From assembly GCA_025602915.1 (NCBI GenBank), contig JAHLJZ010000003.1, forward strand, positions 558,001-622,000: a DNA stretch of 64,000 nucleotides, written 5' to 3'. A program made the translations under genes and the position numbers. How positions within the stretch are numbered: position 1 is the stretch's first letter; the number at the start of each line of letters is the position of its first letter. Shown here in pieces: positions 37,422 to 46,624 of this stretch. Origin of the DNA: Paraphysoderma sedebokerense. Its lineage: Eukaryota; Blastocladiomycota; Physodermatomycetes; Physodermatales; Physodermataceae. The notes beneath the pieces were generated by a model. It searched no databases. It was not told the DNA's origin and saw only the letters and a program-made list of their open reading frames with translations.

Positions 37422-38539
37422 ATGTTGAGAATATTAACAAAGATATATCTACCCACAGTAAGTCGACTCCGCCCAACTCTGCCGCTTCTCCCTCTTCACA
37501 CTTTCACGGGAAGCCAAACACGACGATTTCACTCCGGCCGGTTCCTCACCTTTAGATTGTTATCACCAAGTAAGCAAATATCGACGAAAGACACATTGTC
37601 GATATGGGCAGAGATTCTAGATAGGTATTTTTGCCGTACGACGGTTGTAGTACCCAGGATGATGTTGGATGCCGGCAACTTTCTAGACGTCTTTGGGAAC
37701 GTCGCGCCTATGAGAATTCAAGATCAAAATGGTTTGTAACATTCTCCGGTACTCAGAAGACAATATATTCCATTACTCAATCATCTATGTAAGGTCGAAT
37801 ATGTCGTCAATTCCCAACGGAAGGGATCTACTGTGAGAAATCTTTAGTGCGCTGGATGTCGAAATCCGTTTTCAATCCCGCAATCGCGTCCTCCAACCGA
37901 AGTTGGACTACCCTGATGAATAGCAGAGTGACTGAAGACAAAATCAATAGAAGCCATGGATATATAGATTGGGCGGCATATTGTAACTCTCCTGGGTATC
38001 ATTCAGGAGTTTCTGGTATTCTGGCTGAGGTTAGTCTCTTCAATTGTTCTTGCCCTTCTTGTCCTTCTCATTAATCCAGATTAATCGTCTTGTGTCAGTT
38101 CAAGTGTAGCTCGACAATTGATCCACTGATTCCACTGGCCCAACTGTTAAGTTATACCTCATACTCTAGTGTATCTACAGACATAAAACGATCAAGGGGC
38201 TCCATGGTGGTTTTGCTCACAATTCAAGGATCGAAAGCGAACGTACATTTGATGTCGACAAACGATGCTGTCCTGCTTAATCACTGCTATACCCAGGGAT
38301 GGCACCCGGAACGGAAAATCAACTTGAATACATTAAGCCTTGATGGTACTAATGAGTCGTACTGGGATTTGTCGGATCCCCAGACTCTGTCATATTTCAG
38401 GTCTCTGATTTCGATATGTTGCAGGAAGACTCTTATACAGCGACACACCTCAGACAATTTTACCCTCATTGAGCGGAAACTGTCATTTGTGAATCTGTTC
38501 AACATACCTCATATTGATGATTCAAGGATCAGGATATAA
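37422..38539 (+). CDS. Tentative mitochondrial-type protein of unknown function
   Basis: I do not recognise this protein and the model is tentative. The ATG at 37422 opens MLRILTKIYLPTVSRLRPTL and continues with HTFTGSQTRRFHSGRFLTFR, a long basic, acid-free stretch with an RRFHS-type cleavage context: a good mitochondrial presequence. The first exon then has STKDTLSIWAEILDRYF and NFLDVFGNVAPMRIQDQNG. A GTTTGT donor at 37732 and AAG acceptor at 37793 join GRICRQFPTEGIYCEKSLVR and NRSHGYIDWAAYCNSPGYHS in frame. A further intron (38030-38098) joins FKCSSTIDPLIPLAQLLSYT and DAVLLNHCYTQGWHPERKIN. The frame stays open to 38539, though another intron near 38400-38440 is possible. Three consecutive in-frame splices make a real gene likely. 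It may extend into the open stretches downstream. Confidence 0.45.
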
Positions 38540-39527
38540 ATTTGATAAAGCGGCTGGTTGCATCTACTGTAAATACATTCGCAATTATAGACTTCTACCC
38601 TATTTTGTACATTTTGAATATAAAAAGTCCTGTACAATCATTGATTGAAGTTACGCTTGCAGCGAACTGGTCACAAGCAACAACTGCTATAACCACTCAT
38701 TATTCCAGGCTGAAAAAATTCCCGACTTTACGTTACAGCGATTTCAATTTCCTAGATATCCAAGGCCGGCATGTTAAGAACAAATCGATAAATCTTGCAT
38801 TGTTTTGGCAGGTTTCAAATCAGTTCGATTGAAGTTTGTTCCTCTTTCAGCGTTCAAATCGATGGTGAGCCGAGAGAAGTATTTCGCGCGGCCGAAACAA
38901 CTCTAACGCGAGCCACCCAAGCTTAATAGGATTTAAAACTGGTTAATAGATTGGGGGTATTTTCCATGGTCCGCTTCTGACAATTCATTCTGGGGTGCAA
39001 AGATTGGCATGCTGGTAATCTGGAGAAGAGAGTTGGATCTGCGATATTGTTGTAGGAGGATGGGCTGTTTGAGGTGTCGTTGCATGGAAATGTTGAAAAT
39101 TCTCGGTAACACTGAATGCATACAACATACTATGAAAATCAGCAGGCACTCATTGGCCAACATGTGGTGGATGGTCGCCGTGATAATAACGTATCGCCCG
39201 CATTATCATTTCAAGGCGATTTCAGTCACCTCCTGTAAGAGTGTAATGCGGGGGATGGAATTCGAAACACCTCAATGAGCTTACCCCGATATTCCACCCT
39301 TAGATGAATAGCCAATTGCCAAGAGCGACAATGGCCCATATCAAGGGATGACGCTCGTCTTGGATGCGCACTCCACACGAACCTGTAACAGGTGTGCAAG
39401 GACCGCGTTTGTCGCGCCCTGCGGCAAATCTGCCTTCTCCTATAAAAAATACAAACTCCCCACGATTCCATTCCCTCACAAGAAAGAATTTTTTTTGCTC
39501 ACACACAACATAACTTACATTCGCAAA
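38540..39527 (+). other. Unresolved stretch with several open plus-strand segments; promoter at right end
   Basis: Open plus-strand segments at 38542-38832 (including SRLKKFPTLRYSDFNFLDIQ), at about 38943-39018 (GYFPWSASDNSFWGAKIGML, followed by a GTAATC donor) and at about 39150-39232 (ALIGQHVVDGRRDNNVSPAL) look like exons. They could belong to the gene before or to a separate gene, but I cannot join them consistently. From about 39430 the DNA is the promoter and leader of the secreted-protein gene. Confidence 0.35.
39441..39449 (+). promoter_or_regulatory. TATA box (TATAAAAAA) of the GPI-tailed protein gene
   Basis: TATAAAAAA lies about 87 bases upstream of the start codon at 39528, in the expected place for a strongly transcribed fungal gene with a leader of some 50 bases. 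The leader is C- and A-rich. Confidence 0.6.
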
Positions 39528-40215
39528 ATGATGTCTAAAGTCGCTATCGTCCTTGGTCTTGCCGCCATCGCCTCTGCCGCTCCTGGCATGCAATCCCCTC
39601 CCTCCTCTCCCGCCGCTCCTGAGTACAATGCTCCCCACAAACCCGCCGTTCCTGAATACGAATCCCCCAAGAAGCACACTCCCAGCAAATACACCCCAAG
39701 CAAACCTGCTGCCACTCCCTGCCCCGAAGAAGACACCCCCAAGAAAGTCTACGCCCCCAAGCAACCTCAACACCCAGTAGAATCACCCAAGAAGTACGTC
39801 CCAAGCAAACCCGTCTACAAGAAGCCCGAAGCCACCCCTTGTGAGGAAGACGTCAAGACTACGCAACCCGCTCACACTCCTACTGAAGATGACAAGGAAA
39901 CCCCCTGTGAAGATGAAGCCTCCACCACTGTTGCTGTTCCTACTGGTAAACCATTAAATTATTATTTTCGCTTCACCCTATTTTTCTCCATCTTGCTGCA
40001 GATCATTGACACCACTCTTCAATTTTTTAGAATCTCCTTGTGAAACTGAAGCTGCTACTGTCCCTGAAACCACTCAACCCGCTGACTACCGCAACCCGTA
40101 TGATGACAACAAAGACGACAAGTCTGGTTACCTTCAACAACAGAGCTCTGCTTCCACTTTCTCCATCTCTGCTGTCTCTGGTTTAGGTTTCGTCGTTGCT
40201 GCTCTCGTTTTGTAA
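39528..40215 (+). CDS. Secreted Pro/Lys-rich cell-wall protein with GPI-type tail
   Basis: Probably a surface or cell-wall protein. Two exons give about 205 residues, with an intron at about 39945-40030. The ATG at 39528 (or the next at 39531) gives the signal peptide MMSKVAIVLGLAAIASAAP; a longer frame upstream is leader DNA because it overlaps the TATA box. The mature part is low-complexity with repeats of the type ESPKK(H/Y)xPSK, and repeated TPCxED units (ATPCPEEDT, ATPCEEDV, ETPCEDEAS, ESPCETEA). The single Cys in each of the four units could form two disulfides. The C-terminus SASTFSISAVSGLGFVVAALVL, with Ser before a hydrophobic end and no charged tail, fits a GPI attachment signal. 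Codon use is as biased as in eL32, and a TATA box is present, so the gene is probably highly expressed. No enzymatic domain. Confidence 0.82.
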
Positions 40216-40545
40216 GCATGCGTTGCCCTAGATATAGACTGTGGCGTATTTTTAATGACCAAAAAAAATTTTTTGCAGTTAATTTTTTATGCGCTTGTAA
40301 AATAGATAGACTTTTCTGTAATAATACAATTATGGTGCCGCAGAGTTTAGTTTTGAGTTAAAAATAAAATAAAAATTATAATAGTTTATACATTTTCCCC
40401 CACATTTGGCCTCATACAATGTATTCTTCCCGCTGTTAGTCGCCTCTCGTTGTCTGTTCTGTCATGATCCGGCTTTTGACCAGACTTGGTGCTCTTTCGG
40501 GCCAGGCCAATTGAAACACTACTGGGTTATTGAAAAAACATAAAG
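40216..40545. other. Intergenic spacer
   Basis: 3' region of the secreted-protein gene (several AATAAA-like A/T runs near 40350-40380) and promoter of LAMTOR2. Nothing else seen. Confidence 0.4.
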
Positions 40546-41273
40546 ATGCAGACATCAACACAAAAGTACAAGGATTTAGACTCTCATATGCTTAAACCCA
40601 AAACTGTGACTTCATTACTACAACGAGCCCACTCCGACAACATCAAATCGATACTGTAATTATCCTCTTACTTTTTACTGATTCTTTCATTACATTCGCA
40701 CAATCTGTAACCTGGATGATCTCTTTATATCTACCTTTACTCATTCAACCTATTGATAATATATTAGAATAACGACGCTAGAAGGTTCTCTACTTGCTTT
40801 CTCTGGTTCTTCTGAACGATCCGCCCGTATCTTCGCAGCGATATCATCCAACATATGGAACATTTACGAAAAGAATGGCAAAGGTATCAGTCAGAATGGG
40901 GTCAATCAGTTGATGATTAACTGTGAGGTATGTTTCAGGGATTATGCTTAACTGATACATACAGACACCTATTCTTAAAGACGATGTAGAGTCGATGAAC
41001 GTACGGGTTGAATGGCTGCTGATTTTTGATTCTTTTTGTTATTTTAGAATGGAAAGTTACTGTCAATGAGGTTATCAAAGAAACTGGTATTATGTATTGT
41101 TGGAAATGACGACGTAGAATTTGGATTATTGAAATCAAAAGTTTGTATTTTACACTTCTTATCCTACTTTGGTGTGCCTAAATAACGTATGAATTTTTTA
41201 ACCATATCCGTAGGCAGTATCTTTAAAATCAGCACTAGAAGAACCGATGAAACAGATTATGGAGTCGTCATGA
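40546..41273 (+). CDS. Ragulator subunit LAMTOR2 (roadblock/LC7 protein)
   Basis: A scaffold subunit of the Ragulator/EGO-type complex that holds Rag GTPases on the vacuole or lysosome membrane for TORC1 control. Four exons give about 140 residues; human LAMTOR2 has 125. The frame opens at 40546 (MQTSTQKYKDLDSH); the family-conserved start MLKPKTVTSLLQRAHSDNIK is at 40588 and could be the true one. An intron then joins ILITTLEGSLLAFSGSSERS and ARIFAAISSNIWNIYEKNGK. The third exon gives NGKLLSMRLSKKLVLCIVGN and VEFGLLKSK, and the fourth AVSLKSALEEPMKQIMESS. Every block lines up with human LAMTOR2 (EGSLLAYSG, AAIASNIWAAYD, ALVQYLEEPL). The single roadblock domain covers nearly the whole protein. 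The gene is easy to miss because all exons are short. Confidence 0.92.
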
Positions 41274-41908
41274 TTTATGGATTTTGTTATGTAAATATTG
41301 TGAAAAGTTGGTATAAATTTCTTATCGATTGTGTCAAGAACCATCACCAAGCGTTTGCTTCTTCATTGTCCATGGTTGTGTTGGTCGAGTTACTTCATTC
41401 CTATCCAAATTGACAAGTGCATCTTGTTATCCTCACAGTAACCACAAGTTTTTTCATCGGTGAGGGCTTATCTGAGGTACCTTTGTCCTTCTTCAACAGA
41501 TTACCACTCTCAAGCTTCTGTCAATGCTGCTTCCCGACTTAACCATCGAGTCGAAGAAATGCAGTATTAAATAATTAAATATTGCAATTTAATAGTGTAT
41601 TGTGCCATAATTAAGTGATGGCTTCCGTTTGACATTTAATTATACCCACACCACCCATGTCAACTATATTCAGTATTAATTTGATGCCACCGCCACTATA
41701 TCCGTCATCCAATTTTCCTCCAGTTTATACGTTCACCCATTTTGGTTTTCCTATGTTCATATAATACATAATTTCAGTATCCCACCCTCCCCTACTCGCT
41801 GCGCCGTTCTTGCGAGCAACTTCCCGCCATCAAATATCCATTATTCACCATCTTAATCAAAACCATCCAGACTAAAGTCCCACTGTAAATTTGTCGTCGA
41901 GATAGAAA
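41274..41908. other. Convergent 3' spacer
   Basis: Between LAMTOR2 (plus) and TFIIA-gamma (minus). A/T-rich with no supported gene. Confidence 0.4.
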
Positions 41909-42525
41909 TTACTCTGGTTTCTTAGCATTACAAGCCACAATTTTCAATTTTTCGGCCGAAACGTTGTCAGATTCGAATCGGAAATTTGGGTTCTTGAGTA
42001 TAAACGTCCAAACGTCGTCACAGAATCGGTAAATATCGAGACTCCCCTGAAAACCATTCATCCAAATTTAAATAAAAAATAAGTAAACCATAATAAACGG
42101 TACGGAAAACAATATTGATAATAGTAATTAGATTTTAGCTCGGACATATGGAGCGGACGAGAGTCATCAGACTTCTCAAACGATGCAGGATACTCGGAAA
42201 TTACCTTAAATGAAGCTTTAGCTCTAACTTGTGTGTTCAATGCTTCTGTAACTGACTTGTCGAACTGAATGAAAATACATAAGAACACAGAAAAGGCCCA
42301 AACAAATCGTTGGTTAACATCCAAATAACAAACTCCTTGAAATGATAGCCTCCGTTTGAAGTTTTCGATGGAGACTCTGGAAGGATGAAGGGATAGACTT
42401 ACCTGAAGTAACACTTTATGTGCTAATTGTGGATTGATTTGACCAGTTTGAATTAATTCGTCTAGTGCATCTGTAAGACACATTCCCAACGTTGATCGTC
42501 GGTATAGTTCATACGGAGATGCCAT
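41909..42525 (-). CDS. TOA2: Transcription factor IIA gamma subunit (TOA2)
   Basis: Small subunit of TFIIA, which stabilises TBP on the TATA box for RNA polymerase II. Three exons give about 106 residues, at the lower end of the family. Exon 1 (start 42525) encodes [20 protein letters not shown], then [20 protein letters not shown]. Exon 2 has [20 protein letters not shown], and exon 3 [20 protein letters not shown] and [20 protein letters not shown], ending KKPE at 41909. The helical N-half and the beta-barrel C-half that touches TBP and DNA are both intact. A CACGTG site lies about 170 bases upstream of the start (near 42693). Confidence 0.95.
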
Positions 42526-42831
42526 CGTCGGGGATTAAGTGGTCGTTAGACTTGGAGTAGCTGACGTTCTAAGTGCGGGATTAGGCCGTCAGAAGTGGAA
42601 CGAGTAGCTACTTTTGATATGTGCACTTTATAGTTGGGACTTAGGAAAAGAATGCAAAGGATGGAAGTAACGGAGCAATGTAAATTCAAATCACGTGCAA
42701 AATAAGTGAAAAACTATTGTTATTTTTAAAATGTTTTTTTGGACAAAGCGACTGCTTACTCTCGCTATTATTAGTACAAACAGTTTCTACTACAAATCAA
42801 ACTGCTCTGCTATATCTGTTATATTATCCCT
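42526..42831. other. Intergenic spacer
   Basis: Promoter region of TFIIA-gamma, with CACGTG near 42693, and the 3' end of the Stm1-like gene. No gene seen. Confidence 0.4.
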
Positions 42832-44135
42832 TTATTTACCGAGGGAGGGGAAAGCTTTATCGTCGTTGATGTTGACTGCTTGAGGTTTGCCTCCGCGACC
42901 TCTGCCTTCTCGTCCACCACGACCTGCTCCTCTGAAACCACCACGACCACGTCTTGGTCGGTCTTCGTCAGCGAATTTTTGTTCAATGTCAAGATGAACT
43001 TTTTGTGCCTTTTCTTTCTTTGATTTGCTCTTTTCGCCTTTGCTGCCGACGCCGAAGATGAACGGAGCCAAATCGTCGGCTTCATCAACATCTTGTTTTT
43101 GAAGAGGAACAGCGCCTTTCCATTGACTTTCGTCAGCACCTTCGTTGGCTTTACGGACTTGAGTGGATTTGTTGAGGGCGGCTTTCTTGGCGGCTAATTC
43201 AGCTTGGTATTCTTCAAGAGTTTTGACTTTTTCTTCTTCCTTCTCTTCAACGGGGGTTTCTTCCTTGTTTTCTGCGTTTTCACCTTCAGCGGCTGGGGCA
43301 CTATTGGATTATGTTCAGAGGACAGAGGTTACTCGGAAATCGCAGGACCACATTATAAAATTTAAAGATAATACGAACGCTTCAGTAGATTCTTCAGGAT
43401 TTTCAGTAGCTTCACCCCATGAACCTTTACCAGCAACTTCTTTCTTGTGTCCGTCCTCTCGGCCGGTTCCACTTCGGCGGTCGAATTCTCTTCCTCGGCC
43501 ACCACGTCCACGGCCACGGCCTCCTCTACCACGACCTCTAAATCCACCACGTTCAGATCTATTCGATTCGGGAGCATTTTCGAAGCTTCCGGTGTCTCTT
43601 GAGCGTGCTACATGATTTAAAAAATGGATGTTGAGTTAATCCCTTGCTACTCGGAGTGCAAATCATGAAGACTAATCTCCGCCACCATCAATTCAGCGCC
43701 ACCATGAAAGGAACCCAAATTCCACCGCAATTATCGTCTACAACGAACGATCCAACCAGTATATGAATACAAGAATGTGAATCCAAACTTCAGATCGCAA
43801 TCCTAACTCTGGTGAAAGCGGGATGTTCGGTTTGGGTGAAAACAAACAAACCACACCCGAAAGCCTCCAAAACAAAAATTTTAACAGAGCCAATCCGATA
43901 GATTGAGATAAATACCAATTCTGTCGATAGGAACAGCTTTGAATCCACCACGCTGAGGGTAATCTCTCTTCAAACGAGCATCTTGGGGTCTGGCACGAGA
44001 GTTGTCGAGCTTTTTGGGTTGCTCCTTGGCCTCTGATTTTTTCTTGGTATCCTTTTTGGGGGAGATGGTGGAAGGATCAGCGTTCTCATCGGCTGCAGCT
44101 AACAGCTCGAAGGGGTTCTTTGAGAAAGTCGACAT
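42832..44135 (-). CDS. Stm1/SERBP1-like ribosome-binding RGG protein
   Basis: Binds ribosomes and RNA. Family members clamp idle 80S ribosomes (yeast Stm1, animal SERBP1). Three or more exons give about 300 residues. Exon 1 (start 44135) has the Stm1 N-terminal motif SKNPFELLAAADENADPST. Exon 2 has an RGG run (GGFRGRGRGGRGRGRGGRG) and GHKKEVAGKGSWGEATENPE, the hallmark of the SERBP1/HABP4 domain. The last exon has TLEEYQAELAAKKAALNK, then PFIFGVGSKGEKSKSKKEKA, a second RGG stretch, and the end AVNINDDKAFPSLGK. Codon bias is strong (CGT, GGT, AAG), similar to eL32, implying high expression. A GCCACGTGGC palindrome lies about 105 bases upstream of the start. It is divergent from an alpha/beta hydrolase across 465 bases. 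Confidence 0.92.
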
Positions 44136-44600
44136 CTGAGACTGAGATGTGTGCTGCTGGTCGATGGATGGATATTCGAGACGTCAACAGAAGTGGTTTC
44201 CTAGGCCGTTGGGATGGTGGGGAAGGGGGAGGGAATGGGCCACGTGGCTTCGTGATCTTCACCGTATACGCCTATTTTGTGCTTTTGACTACTTTTTATT
44301 GTCTCCACAAAATGGAAAAATACAAAATACAATTTAAAAATAAATACTCTCTTCATAAAAATACATTGTGTAGTCTTGACCGGCCGAAAGCACCACGCAA
44401 CACTGTCTCGGAGGTTACAAGAGGGATCTTGACCGCATCCAACTCAACACCGCCCAATTGTCAAAAGAGGAATAGAGCAAACGAGCTTCTTGTGACGTCA
44501 CGGTAACTATACCTAATGATGTGGTAAATGCGGCACATTTAAGAATACACCTTGTCCAAACGTACCCTCCAACCCACCACTATCCCCCTTTCCAATAAGC
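44136..44600. promoter_or_regulatory. Divergent promoter region with E-box and CRE palindromes
   Basis: Shared upstream region of the Stm1-like gene (minus) and the alpha/beta hydrolase (plus). It contains GCCACGTGGC at 44239-44248, on the Stm1 side, and a full TGACGTCA palindrome at 44493-44500, about 100 bases upstream of the hydrolase start. These are known consensus sites for bHLH and CREB/ATF bZIP factors. Their use here is inferred. Confidence 0.5.
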
Positions 44601-45823
44601 ATGGCACAATTCGACATTAAAATTCCCGTCCACCATACTGATCGCGGTCCAATATTTCTTCCCGGTGAGCTGTTTATGCCATCGGATCCGAACAAAGGGA
44701 TTGTAGTTTTCGTGCATGGTAGCGGCAGCAGCCGATTCAGCTCCCGTAATCAGGTAAATGCTGTATCGTTCTTATTGAACAAGATGACATTTGCCCACGC
44801 ATGTGCTTGCATGAACCGGTTGACCTCGTATTAGTACTGACTATGTGTATGACTGCAGTACGTAGCAAGGAGATTACGACAAGAAGGTGTGGGTACTTTA
44901 TTGTATGATCTTCTCACCCCTGATGAAGAAGACATCGATAATATCACTAGACATCTTCGATTCGACATTGGTAACCTCAATATTTGTTTAGCTCGCGCCA
45001 ATGATTTCAAGTAAAACGTTACTAACTAGGATTTTGGAATTCTGTAGAATTACTGTCAAAAAGAGTCGTCGCTACGATTGATTATCTTCACAATGATCCT
45101 AAAACTACCAACATGCCGCTCGGATTATTCGGAGCTTCAACTGGTATGCTCTATTCCCGCTTTCATCTCGGACTTGCTTTATGTAACTGATACCTTCACC
45201 ACACATTCCTTTACTTTTGCAGGTGCTGCCGCTGCTTTGGTATACACCTGCTTTTTCCTCCTCAGAAAAACTGGTCACGATAGATATTAACTTTGTAACC
45301 GTAACCTAGATGGGTGCTTTCGCTCGCCCCGATCACGTCAACCTCGTCATTTCACGCGGCGGTAGACCGGATTTAGTTCCCCAAGCTGTTTTTGACAACG
45401 TCCGGTGTCCAGTGTTACTTATAGTAGGTGGTCGAGACGACGTCGTGATTGATTTAAACAGAGGAGTCGAAAGAATGTTGAAAACTGAAATAAAGAAAAT
45501 GGAGATTGTTCCAGGTATGGTTCCTTGTTTTCAGTACTGGTTACTTCTTAGAGTTGATTTAGACAGCATGAGCCATGACGTTTCACTGACGACTTTGTGT
45601 AATTGGCGTAGGAGCCACACATTTATTCGAAGAACCAGGTAAATGTTGCTACTCTGTTTAATCATTTATATATATTCCGCCATATTGATCTAACAATAAT
45701 TCATTCCACGTTTTAAAAGGACGTTTGGAGAAAGTTGCCGATTTGGCGGGTCAATGGTCAAAAACGTATCTAGTCAAATCCAAACCTCAAGCGGAGGGCG
45801 GAATGAGAGCCAGGGAGGAATAA
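44601..45823 (+). CDS. Alpha/beta hydrolase, dienelactone-hydrolase-like
   Basis: A small alpha/beta hydrolase of unknown substrate. About six exons give roughly 250 residues. Exon 1 (start 44601) has FDIKIPVHHTDRGPIFLPGE and GIVVFVHGSGSSRFSSRNQ, the oxyanion-hole strand. Exon 2 gives YVARRLRQEGVGTLLYDLLT and DEEDIDNITRHLRFD. The next gives VVATIDYLHNDPKTTNMPLG followed by LFGASTGAAAAL, the G-x-S-x-G elbow with the nucleophilic Ser. A later exon has NVISRGGRPDL-type sequence (HVNLVISRGGRPDL), CPVLLIVGGRDDVVIDLN with the acid residue, and MEIVPGATHLFEEPG with the catalytic His. The end is SKTYLVKSKPQAEGGMRARE. SRGGRPDL is a hallmark of hydrolases often fused to or encoded beside phosphoribosyltransferase domains in bacteria, so bacterial-type ancestry is possible. 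The gene has normal fungal introns. Confidence 0.88.
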
Positions 45824-46127
45824 TTCCATTCTTAGCATTGCATGGGATCGTCCTTCAGGCGGAATCCGACTCGAACTGTCGAATATAACAGAGTGTCGCG
45901 AATGAGTATATAAATTCTGCATTCATAGTACATATCAGAGTATCGGTTTGCACATTTTGGTATAAAAATCAATAAAGACTATTGCGATCAAAACAGATAC
46001 GCGCCCAAAGTCGCTTATGTCTGGATGAAACTACCGTAGCATGCATCTTTGAAAAGCAAAGCGACGGCAATGATAGGCAAAAGAGTCTTGGCTTAACAGC
46101 CACTGCAAGTACATGAATTTCTGAAAT
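45824..46127. other. Intergenic spacer
   Basis: 3' end of the hydrolase gene and flank of the tRNA gene. Nothing else is seen. Confidence 0.4.
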
Positions 46128-46199
46128 GGGACATGTGAGACTCGAACTCACGACCTTCAGATTATGAGACTGACGTTCTACCGACTAAACTAATGTCCC
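46128..46199 (-). tRNA. tRNA-Met (CAU), elongator type
   Basis: On the minus strand the 72-base cloverleaf starts GGGACAT and ends ATGTCCC, a perfect 7-bp acceptor stem. The D arm is GTTT/GAAC. The anticodon loop is CTCATAA with anticodon CAT, and the T arm holds GTTCGAGTC, the B box. The stem below the anticodon loop has one T-T mismatch. The G1-C72 pair argues against the fungal initiator tRNA, which starts with A. There is no intron. No run of four or more T follows directly on the minus strand, so the terminator is unclear. Confidence 0.9.
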
Positions 46200-46345
46200 G
46201 TGATGGTCACGAGTTTCTTATGCAAATCATGACTCTAATAATCCCTGAAAGCATGGAATGAATAGGTTGAATGAATGTGACGGGTAGAGTCTTAATTGAT
46301 GGTGACTGAAAGAGCATGAACGAAATAACAGGATGAAGATATATC

Positions 46346-46370
46346 ACCGCAGGCAAAATCCGGGGATAAT
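46346..46370 (+). repeat. Left terminal inverted repeat (25 bp)
   Basis: Pairs without mismatch with 48403-48427. It contains CCGGGGATAAT, a motif echoed in the inner palindromes (GGATAAT). Confidence 0.85.
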
Positions 46371-46624
46371 TCAGGATTAAACACGCGTCAAGAGCCAGAG
46401 AGCGATAAGAATTTTGAACTCCACCAGAGAAGTGTTTGGATAATCCGCTATAACCTTTGGTTTCAACAAATTTTTCAAATCCCGAATTATCTAGAAATTT
46501 TCACGAATCTCCGATAAGAATTGGAATAATGCGAAATAATCTGATTTTCTAAAATACTTTTTCAATGAAATCATATTACAACTTAATGCTGAATACACTT
46601 CAATAATACACAAATATGATATAA

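Noticed and set aside
39348-39527. Upstream in-frame start for the GPI-tailed protein
   Set aside because: It would place coding sequence over the TATA box and bury the signal peptide inside the protein.
39300-39804. Long minus-strand frames opposite the secreted-protein gene
   Set aside because: They are the complement of a biased, Pro/Lys-rich exon. The plus strand has a signal peptide, TATA box and GPI tail.
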